A DNA stretch of 34,364 nt from an uncultured Sutterella sp. (lineage in GTDB: Bacteria > Pseudomonadota > Gammaproteobacteria > Burkholderiales > Burkholderiaceae_F): positions 1 through 34,364 of the forward strand of contig CAJKSP010000023.1 of NCBI GenBank assembly GCA_905202595.1. Reading direction: 5' to 3'. Made by a program: the position numbers and the translations under genes. Shown in pieces: positions 1 to 7,198 of the stretch. Every line of letters starts with the position of its first letter. The stretch's first letter is position 1. Under the pieces are notes generated by a model. The model was not told the origin of the DNA. It searched no databases and saw only the letters and a program-made list of their open reading frames with translations.

Positions 1-48
1 GACCCGGGGGCAAAGAAGTTCTGGAAGGATCAATGTGACAGCGGCAGC

Positions 49-948
49 TTAAATGCCTTTGTCATTCGGATTTGCGAAGAGCTCCTTCGTATAGCTGTTC
101 ATCTTGAAGTTGAGGTTGACGTTTTTCGGCGGAATGGGGCTTTCGAACCACTGCTTGTAAAGCTTGCTCATTTCGCCCGACTTGATCATGCCCGTGATGG
201 TCTTGTCGACAACGGCCTTGAACTGCGGGTCGTCTTTACGGAACATCGGGCCATAGGGTTCGACGGAGAGCGCAGCATCAAGGATCTTGAAGTCCTGCGG
301 ATTCTTGAGGTTGGCGATCTGGCCAGCCAGCAGGACGTCATCAATGACAAAGGCATCAGCGCGTTTGTTAGCGACCAGCTGCATCGCTTCGGCGAAATCC
401 TTCGTCATCAGATAGCGGACATGAATGCCGTTGTCCTTTTCAAATTTCTTCATGAGCGCAACGGAAGTCGTGCCGGATGTGACAGCGACGTTCTTGCCGT
501 CAAGATCCTTCAGGCTGTTGATGCCAGAATTCTTCCAGACGGCTGCTGTGACCTGGATGCCAAAGTAGCTGGTGCCGAAGGCTGCTTCTTTCTGGCGCTG
601 CAGCGAGTTCGTCGTAGATCCGCACTCGATGTCAACTGTGCCGTTCTGGATCAGCGGAATGCGGTTTGCAGAAGTTACAGCCTGATATTTGATGTCGAGT
701 TTGGGCAGGCCGAGCTCTTTCTGCACTGCATCAGCAACGGCGCGGCAGACAAGGAAAGCGTAGCCGGTCGGCTTTCCATCGGCGTTCAGGTAGGAGAACG
801 GCACAGAGCTTTCGCGGTAGCCGAGCGTAATCGTGCCCGTTTCCTGGACCTTCTTCAGCGTGCCGGTTAGTTCGGCAGCGCTCGCGGCAGTGCTAGCAAT
901 GAGAGCCGCAGCAAGAGCGACGGCGGTGAAGCGCTTCATGATGGACAT
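49..948 (-). CDS. gltI: Glutamate/aspartate ABC transporter periplasmic binding protein (GltI-like)
   Basis: The 299-residue product is a family 3 solute-binding protein that should capture acidic amino acids in the periplasm for an ABC importer. It begins with a Sec signal peptide (KR, then an Ala-rich core, cleavage near ASA|AEL). It keeps GltI hallmarks: GYRESSVPFSY near the mature N terminus, NRIPLIQNGTVDIECGSTTN, VTSGTTS, the RKDDPQF segment, IPPKNVN and the PNDK tail. The start at 948 follows AGGAGG with only 4 nt between; an in-frame ATG at 939 (MKRF) is the alternative. The upstream reading frame is open much further but is untranslated leader. Permease and ATPase genes would be expected beyond the left edge. 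A sigma-54 promoter and NtrC-type sites upstream suggest induction under nitrogen limitation. Glutamate/aspartate specificity is inferred from resemblance to E. coli GltI. Confidence 0.9.
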   Translation of the reverse strand: MSIMKRFTAVALAAALIASTAASAAELTGTLKKVQETGTITLGYRESSVPFSYLNADGKPTGYAFLVCRAVADAVQKELGLPKLDIKYQAVTSANRIPLIQNGTVDIECGSTTNSLQRQKEAAFGTSYFGIQVTAAVWKNSGINSLKDLDGKNVAVTSGTTSVALMKKFEKDNGIHVRYLMTKDFAEAMQLVANKRADAFVIDDVLLAGQIANLKNPQDFKILDAALSVEPYGPMFRKDDPQFKAVVDKTITGMIKSGEMSKLYKQWFESPIPPKNVNLNFKMNSYTKELFANPNDKGI

Positions 949-1026
949 AGGGCCTCCTGCAATTCCAGTTTGCGGATCTGAGTGCAAAGCTGGGAAAAGA
1001 TGAAATGCTTGGCTGTCTTCTTCAAA

Positions 1027-1042
1027 AGCAATTGCTATGCCA
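1027..1042 (-). promoter_or_regulatory. Sigma-54 (-24/-12) promoter of gltI
   Basis: On the minus strand the bases read TGGCAT-AGCAA-TTGCT. The consensus is TGGCAC-N5-TTGCA/T, and the essential GG and GC dinucleotides sit at the correct separation. Only the last base of the -24 box differs. Transcription would start near position 1016, giving a leader of roughly 70 nt to the gltI start. RpoN promoters need an enhancer-binding activator, and matching NtrC-like sites lie upstream. Confidence 0.7.
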
Positions 1043-1123
1043 AAAGCTGGAAGGAGAAACAGACCTAAAGGTTCCAATGCGCTGGATTTGCTGTACGGCA
1101 GGGGTTCCGAAGGAGATAAGGAG

Positions 1124-1168
1124 CAAAAAGAAAAGCGCTTTTCGCTATGTCAGAAGCGAAAAGCGCTT
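1124..1168 (-). terminator. Intrinsic terminator after the crotonase-family gene
   Basis: The arms AAGCGCTTTTCGCT (1133-1146) and AGCGAAAAGCGCTT (1155-1168) are a perfect 14-bp inverted repeat with an 8-base loop. Read on the minus strand it is followed by TTCTTTTTG. It should end transcripts from the patZ-like and crotonase genes before the gltI promoter. There is no matching T tract on the plus strand. Confidence 0.85.
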
Positions 1169-1207
1169 GGAGGACGGTTAAAACAGAAGACTTGGAATCA
1201 AGAACGC

Positions 1208-1224
1208 TGCACCAATTTGGTGCA
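1208..1224 (-). promoter_or_regulatory. NtrC-type enhancer site 1
   Basis: The bases TGCACCAATTTGGTGCA form a near-perfect dyad that matches the NtrC (GlnG) recognition pattern TGCACC-N5-GGTGCA completely. The site lies about 190-210 bp upstream of the inferred start of the sigma-54 promoter at 1027-1042, a workable enhancer distance. The dyad extends to GCTGCACCAA / TTGGTGCAGC (10-bp arms, 1-base centre). Confidence 0.75.
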
Positions 1225-1226
1225 GC

Positions 1227-1243
1227 TGTCTCAATTTGGTGCA
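1227..1243 (-). promoter_or_regulatory. NtrC-type enhancer site 2 (one strong half)
   Basis: TGTCTCAATTTGGTGCA repeats the right half and centre of site 1 exactly and keeps only part of the left half. Its centre is 19 bp from that of site 1, about two helical turns. Paired strong and weak sites on one face of the helix are usual for NtrC enhancers, where oligomerisation is needed for activation. The assignment rests on the adjacent perfect site. Confidence 0.6.
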
Positions 1244-1254
1244 GCGCGGAACTT

Positions 1255-2016
1255 TCAAGCAGCTGGAGCAAAAACAGGCTTTCGGCCCTCTAAGAAGGCC
1301 GAAAGCGCTTCCTTGGCTTCTGGCGAATCGCGGCGCTCGCGATACAGCGCCGCTTCAAGGTCCGTTTCGGCAGCAGTCAGCCGATCGCGGCTGCTTCGCA
1401 ATAATGCTTTAGTAGCCTGCACGGCAGCAGGCGGAAGCACGGCAAGACGGGATACGCGCTGAGCGACGACGCTATCAAGATGTTCGTCATCAATGACCGC
1501 TGTGATAAGACGCATGTCTCGAGCTTCTTCGGCACTGATGGGTTCGGAGAGCAGTAGCTTTTCAGCTGCGCGAGGATATCCGGCAGCTGCAGAGAGAACG
1601 ACAGCAGTGCCCCAGCGAGGCGTTCTGGCAAGAGCTACAGCGGGCAGGCTGAAAAGCGCATGCTGATTGGCATAGACAAGATCGCACCAAAGGAGAAGTG
1701 CAAAAGCTTCGCCGACAGCAGGGCCGTTGACTTGTGCGACGATGGGTTTCTTAAAGTGTTGAATCACTTCGAAAAAGTCGGCTGCCGCCGCATCAAGAGC
1801 AGCCTCCTGCTTCAACGCTTCCTCCAGGTCGGCGCCGGCGGAGAAGACGCTTTCGGCGCTGCGAAGAAGCACTACGCGGATTTTAGGGTCAGCGTCTGCT
1901 GCGCGAAGCTGGCGTGCCAGTTCCGCAAACATCTCGGCCGTAAGGCTGTTGCGGCGCGTAGGGCGGCTGATGGTGAGGCGAAGAATGCCAAATTCGGAGG
2001 AGGAAAGGATGGACAT
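1255..2016 (-). CDS. Enoyl-CoA hydratase/isomerase (crotonase) family protein, catalytic Glu residues absent
   Basis: The 253-residue protein has the crotonase fold: an N-terminal strand ending ISRPTRRNSL, the oxyanion-hole segment SAGADL (59-64), NGPAVGEAFALLLWCDLVYA (97-116) and a C-terminal RRDSPEAKEALSAFLEGRKPVF tail. The two glutamates that hydrate enoyl-CoA in canonical members appear to be alanines here (about 106 and 126), and the isomerase-type Glu of the PE motif aligns with Arg134. Acyl-CoA binding is therefore likely, but the reaction cannot be named. The start at 2016 follows AAGGAG with 5 nt; a longer frame to 2079 lacks such a site. It lies 77 nt downstream of the PatZ-like gene on the same strand, so the two may share a transcript. 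Confidence 0.82.
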   Translation of the reverse strand: MSILSSSEFGILRLTISRPTRRNSLTAEMFAELARQLRAADADPKIRVVLLRSAESVFSAGADLEEALKQEAALDAAAADFFEVIQHFKKPIVAQVNGPAVGEAFALLLWCDLVYANQHALFSLPAVALARTPRWGTAVVLSAAAGYPRAAEKLLLSEPISAEEARDMRLITAVIDDEHLDSVVAQRVSRLAVLPPAAVQATKALLRSSRDRLTAAETDLEAALYRERRDSPEAKEALSAFLEGRKPVFAPAA

Positions 2017-2093
2017 GGAGGCTCCTTCAAGAAGGCGAGCTACTGCTGAGGCTCGGGCGGTCAAAGCGGCGTCCGTCAAAAGCTGGGCCCTGA

Positions 2094-4874
2094 TTATAGG
2101 GGTGAAGGCGAAAGATGCTCAGGCTTAGCGGCTGGCTGGAGCACCTTGGCCCAGCGCCGCACTTCGCTGCCGATTCCCTGCGGATTTTTTTCTACGACAA
2201 AGCCGAGGGATTGCATCATCGCTTCCATGGGATCATTGCCGCTGAGGACGTAGCCTACAAGTTTGTTGCAGCCTTCTTGTGCCGCTTCTTTCTCGAGACG
2301 CTCCATAAGAGTGCGGGCTAGACCGAGCCGCTGACAGTCGTCACGAACAACGATGCCGAACTCAGCTTCGCCGGCGATTTTGGTTTTATGCCAGCGTCCG
2401 ACAGCTGCGATGGGGGCGTTGCTGGCGTCGGGAGCAGATTCGCTTTCGGACACTTCTGTTGCCGCCCAGGCGCCTTCGCGCCCCCATTCGGGCTGGCAGA
2501 GCATGGCCATGCGCTCGGACGAAATTGGGGCGGCTGTATGGAAGCGTAGATAACGGGAACGTTCTGAAAGCGTGCTGATGAAGCGCTTCATCAGCTCAAA
2601 GTCTTCTTCAAAGATCGGGCGTAGATAGAAGCGCTTTGCTGGTTTTTTATCGGCAGAGCGTCGGCGAAGCATGAGCTCCTCGGGTTCGCTTGGCGGGGCC
2701 CGGCGGGCCGTCAGGTGCGAATGCCTGGCATCCGGCTCAAGCGGCGCATCGTAGAGAGAAGCTTCTGCTGAAAGTACGGCAAGGCGGTTCTCAAATGGCA
2801 CGACGGGTTCGAGCTGCAGCGACAAAATGGCTGGAATGGCCTCTGCAATGTCAGACAAGCGGCAAAGTGCCAGCGCAATGAGCAGACGATTGGCCGGGGG
2901 CTGGCCGCGAAAGCCCGAGAGCATGCGGTCCGCTTCAAGGCTGGAAGCGAGGTGCAGTGCTTCATTGATGCCTAAGGGCGGCAGTGCGCAGATGCGGTCA
3001 AGGTAAAGCGTTCCGGCGATTCCGGCTGCGGCATACTCGATGACGGGGCCGAGGACGGCATCCCGGCGGATGCCGAGACGTAGCTCCCGCTGAGCGGGAT
3101 GCGGAGTCATTTTCTCGACAATGATGCCCTCGGGCGTTGCAAGAGGAGAGCCGGCGGCTAGGTTCTGAGTGATCAGGCGCCAAGCCTGTTCAAGTGCTTC
3201 TGGGGTGGCAATGTCAAGGAAAACCAGACCGGCTTCTGTGCGTCGGCCTAATCCTGTTGCGGCGGCCTTAAGTGCGATAGGCCAGCCGAGATCGTTAGCG
3301 GCGAGCCGTGCTTCCTCAATGGAGTGTGTGATGCGGTGCGGTATGGTCGGGAGGCCTGCCAGGCTCAGAAGCTTGGCAGTTTCTGCTGAAGTTAGTCGAT
3401 GTCGCCCGGCGACAAGTGCACGGCGAAGTAGCGATCGGATCTCTGCGAGCGCTTCAGCGGAAAGCCGTTGTCGCGCAACGGTTGGGGGCAGGCGCCTGCC
3501 TCTTTGAGACTGAGCATGCTCAGCGAGAAGCCCCAAAGCTTCTGCAGCAGCCTCGGGCGATCTAATGGCAGTCAGACGCACATCCGGCATTGCGGCAAGC
3601 GTGCGTTTGACGATGGGCGTCGCTTCTTCGCTTGCCCATGTAGCAGCAATCGGCTTGAATGTCCGGAGAGATATGGCGGCGAGCTTTTCCATAACGGGAG
3701 AGAAAGCTGTCATGGGGCTCGGCGCAACAACAACCAATGCGCTGTCAATGCCGGGATCGGCCAGCGCAGCGTCAAGCGACGCTTCGAAGCGCGCAGGGCT
3801 AGCGGCTGGGCCAATGAGAAGAGGATTGGCCGGCATGCTCTCCTGAGGGGCAAGCGCATGCAGTGTCCGAATGGTCGTATTGGAAAATCCGGCGATGCGA
3901 AGTCCGGATCGAGCGGCTGCGCTGGCAGCAAGGGCGGCGAAGCCGGTGCCGTTAGAGAGGACGGCGACGCGGGGGCCTTGCGGCAGGCGTCCGCGAGAGA
4001 ACGCATCGATGGCCGCGGCAAATGCGGCAAAAGTCCGCACACGCAATGCGCCTGCAGCTCGGCATAGCGCATTAAATGCATCATCCTGCCCGGCATCTGT
4101 GCCGAAGCGGGTCGCAGCCATGCGATCAGCAGCGAAGCTGCTGTCCGGACTCGCTCTGAGCACGATGACCGGCTTTTCTCGGGCGGCTGCCCGCAGCGCC
4201 GTGAAAAATGTTCTGGGCTGCGGGAGCGCTTCAATCTGCAGCGCAATGAGTCGCGTGTCTCGATCTGCAGCGAACCAGTCGATCCATTCGGCCATGCTGA
4301 TGTCGAGCTCAAGCCCAGCGTCCACGATGCCCGAAAAGCCGATGCCGGTTTCGGACGCACGTGAGAGAAGCGCAGTGGCGACAAGTCCGGATTGAGCGAT
4401 AAGCGCCGTTCCGCCCGCCTTCGGAAGCTTTGGCCAGCAACTGGCGTTGACGCCTCGGACTGGCGACATCAGGCCAATGGAATTCGGTCCGATGACGCGA
4501 GTGCCGATGCGGTGAGCCGCAGTGAGAAGAGACGAAATTTCCGAGCGTTCAGAGAGCAGTCCTTCAATTTGCGGAGCGAAGAGCACGAAAGCAGGATGCT
4601 GAGGCGCGAGACTTTGAAGAACAGCATTGGTTGTTTCAGGCTTTACTGCGATGACAGCGAGGTCAATGCGACCGGGGATGCGAGCAGCGCTTGCAAAACA
4701 GCGGACGTCGCCCAGGTATTTGTATTTAGGATTGACGGGATAGATTGCAGACAGGCCGGTTGATGCGCGGATGGCGCGCCAAATGTGGTAGCCGCGGCTA
4801 CCTGGGCGGTCGCTTGCGCCGATCACGGCAATGGCAGCTGGTGCGAGCGCTCGATCAATGGGGGCTGGAATCAT
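2094..4874 (-). CDS. PatZ/Pka-like protein: acyl-CoA synthetase (NDP-forming)-like domains fused to GNAT acetyltransferase
   Basis: The 926-residue product has the layout of protein lysine acetyltransferase PatZ (YfiQ). Its parts are an N-terminal CoA-binding Rossmann domain (AVIGASDRPGSRG near 17-28), succinyl-CoA-ligase-like domains (VIGPNSIGL 127-135; IAQSG 159-163), an ATP-grasp domain (roughly 480-700) and a C-terminal GNAT domain with the acetyl-CoA motif QRLGLA. Active ADP-forming synthetases have a phosphorylated His in an SHTG motif; the equivalent here reads TRFGTDAG (255-262), so synthetase activity is probably lost, as in PatZ. It likely acetylates lysines on acyl-CoA enzymes and senses acetyl-CoA. 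The ATG at 4874 is chosen because it directly precedes the conserved region; an upstream in-frame TTG at 4895 is possible, and neither has a clear ribosome site. Confidence 0.85.
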   Translation of the reverse strand: MIPAPIDRALAPAAIAVIGASDRPGSRGYHIWRAIRASTGLSAIYPVNPKYKYLGDVRCFASAARIPGRIDLAVIAVKPETTNAVLQSLAPQHPAFVLFAPQIEGLLSERSEISSLLTAAHRIGTRVIGPNSIGLMSPVRGVNASCWPKLPKAGGTALIAQSGLVATALLSRASETGIGFSGIVDAGLELDISMAEWIDWFAADRDTRLIALQIEALPQPRTFFTALRAAAREKPVIVLRASPDSSFAADRMAATRFGTDAGQDDAFNALCRAAGALRVRTFAAFAAAIDAFSRGRLPQGPRVAVLSNGTGFAALAASAAARSGLRIAGFSNTTIRTLHALAPQESMPANPLLIGPAASPARFEASLDAALADPGIDSALVVVAPSPMTAFSPVMEKLAAISLRTFKPIAATWASEEATPIVKRTLAAMPDVRLTAIRSPEAAAEALGLLAEHAQSQRGRRLPPTVARQRLSAEALAEIRSLLRRALVAGRHRLTSAETAKLLSLAGLPTIPHRITHSIEEARLAANDLGWPIALKAAATGLGRRTEAGLVFLDIATPEALEQAWRLITQNLAAGSPLATPEGIIVEKMTPHPAQRELRLGIRRDAVLGPVIEYAAAGIAGTLYLDRICALPPLGINEALHLASSLEADRMLSGFRGQPPANRLLIALALCRLSDIAEAIPAILSLQLEPVVPFENRLAVLSAEASLYDAPLEPDARHSHLTARRAPPSEPEELMLRRRSADKKPAKRFYLRPIFEEDFELMKRFISTLSERSRYLRFHTAAPISSERMAMLCQPEWGREGAWAATEVSESESAPDASNAPIAAVGRWHKTKIAGEAEFGIVVRDDCQRLGLARTLMERLEKEAAQEGCNKLVGYVLSGNDPMEAMMQSLGFVVEKNPQGIGSEVRRWAKVLQPAAKPEHLSPSPL

Positions 4875-5074
4875 GGAGCGTGCAACAAAATACAAATGGA
4901 TGTCGGCTGCTGGATGAATGCTTCGCCGATGAGCGTCATTATGGAGGAGGAAGGGCGCGCGGCAGCAAAGGCGCTCTTTTCGCTAGCCCTTGTTAGACTC
5001 GAAGAAGGAGAGGCTTCGGCAAAGAAAGGCTTCTCTGCATTCCTTGCCCTCATTTTCCCCTTGCAGGAGAGTCT
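4875..5074. promoter_or_regulatory. Divergent promoter region between the PatZ-like gene and mtnA
   Basis: This 200-base gap separates head-to-head genes and must contain both promoters. I see no convincing -35/-10 pair, and no SAM- or SAH-riboswitch-like structure ahead of mtnA. The mtnA ribosome site (GCAGGAG) lies at its right end. Confidence 0.4.
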
Positions 5075-6178
5075 ATGAAAGTCAACGGCATTCCCACTCG
5101 CACCATCCGTTCGCTCAATGGCGGCGCTGCGCTTGAGATTATTGATCAGACGCTTCTGCCCTACAGCTTTGAAAAGCGTGTGCTGGAAGATTGGCGGGAC
5201 TGCGTCGAAGCCATCAAGGAGATGCGCGTGCGCGGCGCGCCTCTCATCGGAGTGACCGGGGCCTGGGCTGTTGCGCTAGCTGTGCGAGAGGACCCTGCAA
5301 ATGGTCCGCTGATTCAGGCTGCCGAAGTCATTAAAAATGCTCGTCCGACAGCTGTGAATCTCGTTTGGGCGGTTCAGAAGATGCTGTCGACGCTTCTGCC
5401 GCGGGATCCGTCGCTGCGGCTGGACGCGGCTGTAAAGATGGCTGAGGAAATTACGCAGGCGGATGTGCTGACCTGCCGTGCTATCGGTGAGGCAGGGGTA
5501 GGTATCATTTCTGCGCTTTATCAGAAGCTGCGTCGACCAGTCAACATCCTTACGCATTGCAACGCAGGCTGGCTTGCAACGGTGGATTACGGAACGGCGC
5601 TGTCGCCAATCTATGCGGCGTTCGAGCGGGGTACGCCGCTGCATGTCTGGGTGGATGAAACGCGACCGCGCAATCAAGGCCTTTTGACGGCCTGGGAGCT
5701 TGCTCAGCAAGGCGTGCCGCATACGATTATTGCGGACAATGCCGGGGGGCAGCTGATGCAGCACGGCGACATCGATCTTGTAATTGTCGGGGCCGACCGA
5801 ATTACACGCCGGGGCGATGTGGCCAATAAGATCGGCACTTATCTCAAGGCGCTGGCCGCCTTTGACAATGAGATTCCTTTTTATGTTGCGGCGCCTTGTT
5901 CGACGATTGATTGGAAGCTCACCGATGGCAAGCGCGAAATTCCTATTGAGAACCGTTCGCCCGCAGAGGTGCTGAACATCCGTGGGGTCGACAGCACCGG
6001 CAAACCTTCAACGTTGCAGCTGGCAGCGCCTACGGAGCCGGCAGCCAATCCGGCTTTCGATGTAACGCACAATCGCTTCATTACAGGGATCATTACAGAA
6101 CGAGGCGTCTTCAAGCCAACGGAGCTTGCCGCAGCCTATAAGGATGTTTGTGCACTTTCCGGGCAAAGTGGCGTTTGA
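5075..6178 (+). CDS. mtnA: S-methyl-5-thioribose-1-phosphate isomerase
   Basis: This 367-residue enzyme of the eIF2B-alpha/MtnA family converts the 1-phosphate aldose (methylthioribose-1-P, and 5-deoxyribose-1-P in some bacteria) to the ribulose-1-P form in the cytosol. Seen in the sequence: RVRGAPLIGVTGAWA (51-65), LTHCNAGW with the catalytic Cys162, the TRPRNQG segment (197-203), and VIVGADRI with the catalytic Asp241, followed by NKIGTY. Length is normal. The ATG follows GCAGGAG. Its stop is 14 nt before the class II aldolase start, so the two are co-transcribed and probably sequential in one pathway. Confidence 0.93.
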   Translation: MKVNGIPTRTIRSLNGGAALEIIDQTLLPYSFEKRVLEDWRDCVEAIKEMRVRGAPLIGVTGAWAVALAVREDPANGPLIQAAEVIKNARPTAVNLVWAVQKMLSTLLPRDPSLRLDAAVKMAEEITQADVLTCRAIGEAGVGIISALYQKLRRPVNILTHCNAGWLATVDYGTALSPIYAAFERGTPLHVWVDETRPRNQGLLTAWELAQQGVPHTIIADNAGGQLMQHGDIDLVIVGADRITRRGDVANKIGTYLKALAAFDNEIPFYVAAPCSTIDWKLTDGKREIPIENRSPAEVLNIRGVDSTGKPSTLQLAAPTEPAANPAFDVTHNRFITGIITERGVFKPTELAAAYKDVCALSGQSGV

Positions 6179-6192
6179 GTGAGGGAATGAGC

Positions 6193-6900
6193 ATGGTTGA
6201 ACTAAGGCAGGCTGAGGTGTCGGAAGATAGCCCTGCGCTGCGACAAGCGGTGATCGAGACGGCGCTGGATATGAATAGGCGCGGCATTAACGTCAATAAG
6301 TCCGGCAATGTGTCTGTCCGAGCTGTTCGCGGCGGCAGGCAAGGCTTTCTCATCACTCCAACCGGAGTGCCTTATGAGGCGCTCGAACTTGCCGACATCG
6401 TCTTCGTGCCTTTTGAAGAGCCTCTTTCGCTTGCTCATGCGGCAGGCCGCTGCCTGGCTTCGTCTGAGTGGGAAATGCATGCCCGCGTGCTCCTGAAGCG
6501 GCCAGACATGCAGGCAGTCGTGCATACGCATTCTTGCTACGCTACAGCGCTGGCCTGCCAGGACTTGCCGATCCCGCCCTTCCACTACATGGTGGCCGCT
6601 GCGGGAGGCACATCCATCGATGTGGCGCCATACTGCACATTCGGCACAAGTGCTCTGGCCCAAGAAGCTGCAGCGGCACTGGCGCAGAAAAATGCCTGCC
6701 TTTTGTCTCATCACGGCGTGCTGGCCATCGGGAAGACGCTTGAACGTGCATTGGTGCTTGCAGCTGAAGTGGAGAACCTTGCGCATCAGTACTGCGCGGT
6801 CAGAAGCCTGGGTGAACCCAAGCTGCTGAGCGATGGGGAAATGGCGCGCGTGCTTGAGAAGTTCCGCACTTACGGCCAGCCGCAGCGCGCAGTCAGCTGA
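6193..6900 (+). CDS. Class II aldolase of the FucA/Ald2 type (likely 5-(methylthio)ribulose-1-phosphate aldolase)
   Basis: The 235-residue protein follows E. coli fuculose-1-P aldolase almost end to end: TPTGVPYE, SSEW with catalytic Glu92, the zinc ligands of HTH (His111, His113) and the second His of SHHG (His174), HYMVAAAGG, and the tail LSDGEMARVLEKFRTYG. The SSEW glutamate argues against MtnB dehydratase, which shares the fold. Beside mtnA, it best fits the aldolase of the DHAP shunt, which splits 5-methylthio- (or 5-deoxy-) ribulose-1-P into DHAP and an aldehyde without oxygen. GAGGG at 6181 is well spaced for the ATG at 6193; the in-frame ATG at 6187 abuts it. Substrate is inferred from context. 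Confidence 0.87.
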   Translation: MVELRQAEVSEDSPALRQAVIETALDMNRRGINVNKSGNVSVRAVRGGRQGFLITPTGVPYEALELADIVFVPFEEPLSLAHAAGRCLASSEWEMHARVLLKRPDMQAVVHTHSCYATALACQDLPIPPFHYMVAAAGGTSIDVAPYCTFGTSALAQEAAAALAQKNACLLSHHGVLAIGKTLERALVLAAEVENLAHQYCAVRSLGEPKLLSDGEMARVLEKFRTYGQPQRAVS

Positions 6901-6911
6901 GGGAGCAAATC

Positions 6912-7187
6912 ATGACTAGACAACTGCCTCTGCCGCCAAAGGCTTGGAGGAGAGCTGACGGCTCTATTGTTGCTTGTACGGAATCCGTAAAGGTTCTGGA
7001 AGACAACTGGCGCGAAGCTGCGGAGTTGCTGACGGATTTCTTTGAAGACGCAATCCTGCTTGGCGTTTCTAAAGCCGAATTCCGACGCGCCATGCATGAA
7101 CTTGCTGACGGAATAGAGTGCGCTTATGAGGAGCAAGCTAAGACAGGCGCTAGCTCGCTGGCACCAGATGGCAAGAAGCAAGATTAG
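6912..7187 (+). CDS. Conserved-looking 91-residue protein of unknown function
   Basis: I do not recognise a family. The protein is soluble, with no signal peptide or membrane segment. It opens with a basic, Pro-rich MTRQLPLPPKAWRR, followed by a mostly helical, acidic centre (VLEDNWREAAELLTDFFED, then KAEFRRAMHELADGIECAYEEQ) and a polar tail. The start has GGGAG 7 nt upstream, directly after the aldolase stop, and the next gene begins 11 nt after its stop, so it is almost certainly a real translated gene of the mtnA operon. A regulatory or accessory role is possible, but nothing in the sequence shows one. Confidence 0.75.
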   Translation: MTRQLPLPPKAWRRADGSIVACTESVKVLEDNWREAAELLTDFFEDAILLGVSKAEFRRAMHELADGIECAYEEQAKTGASSLAPDGKKQD

Positions 7188-7198
7188 GAGGCAAACCC

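Larger units (their letters stand above)
949..1254. other. Intergenic control region of gltI
   Basis: This 306-base gap has no convincing gene. Read on the minus strand from right to left it holds two NtrC-like sites just after the upstream gene's stop, then a strong intrinsic terminator ending that upstream transcript, then a -24/-12 promoter, a leader of about 70 nt and the ribosome site of gltI. The terminator insulates gltI from its neighbour. The order enhancer, terminator, promoter is unusual but compatible with DNA looping by an enhancer-binding protein. Confidence 0.75.

Noticed and set aside
49..1077. Longer gltI start at 1077
   Set aside because: The added 43 residues cross the sigma-54 promoter and would hide the signal peptide; AGGAGG at 952-957 supports the start at 948.
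1065..1271. Small minus-strand frame (68 residues) across the gltI control region
   Set aside because: It spans a perfect intrinsic terminator and the NtrC-type sites, so it is unlikely to be translated.
3468..4067. Plus-strand open frame (199 residues) opposite the PatZ-like gene
   Set aside because: It is antisense to conserved domains, with low-complexity Arg/Ser/Ala-rich translation and no ribosome site; treated as a shadow.
4875..5074. SAM or SAH riboswitch ahead of mtnA
   Set aside because: The sequence lacks the conserved stems and core of these riboswitches; only generic short repeats are seen.
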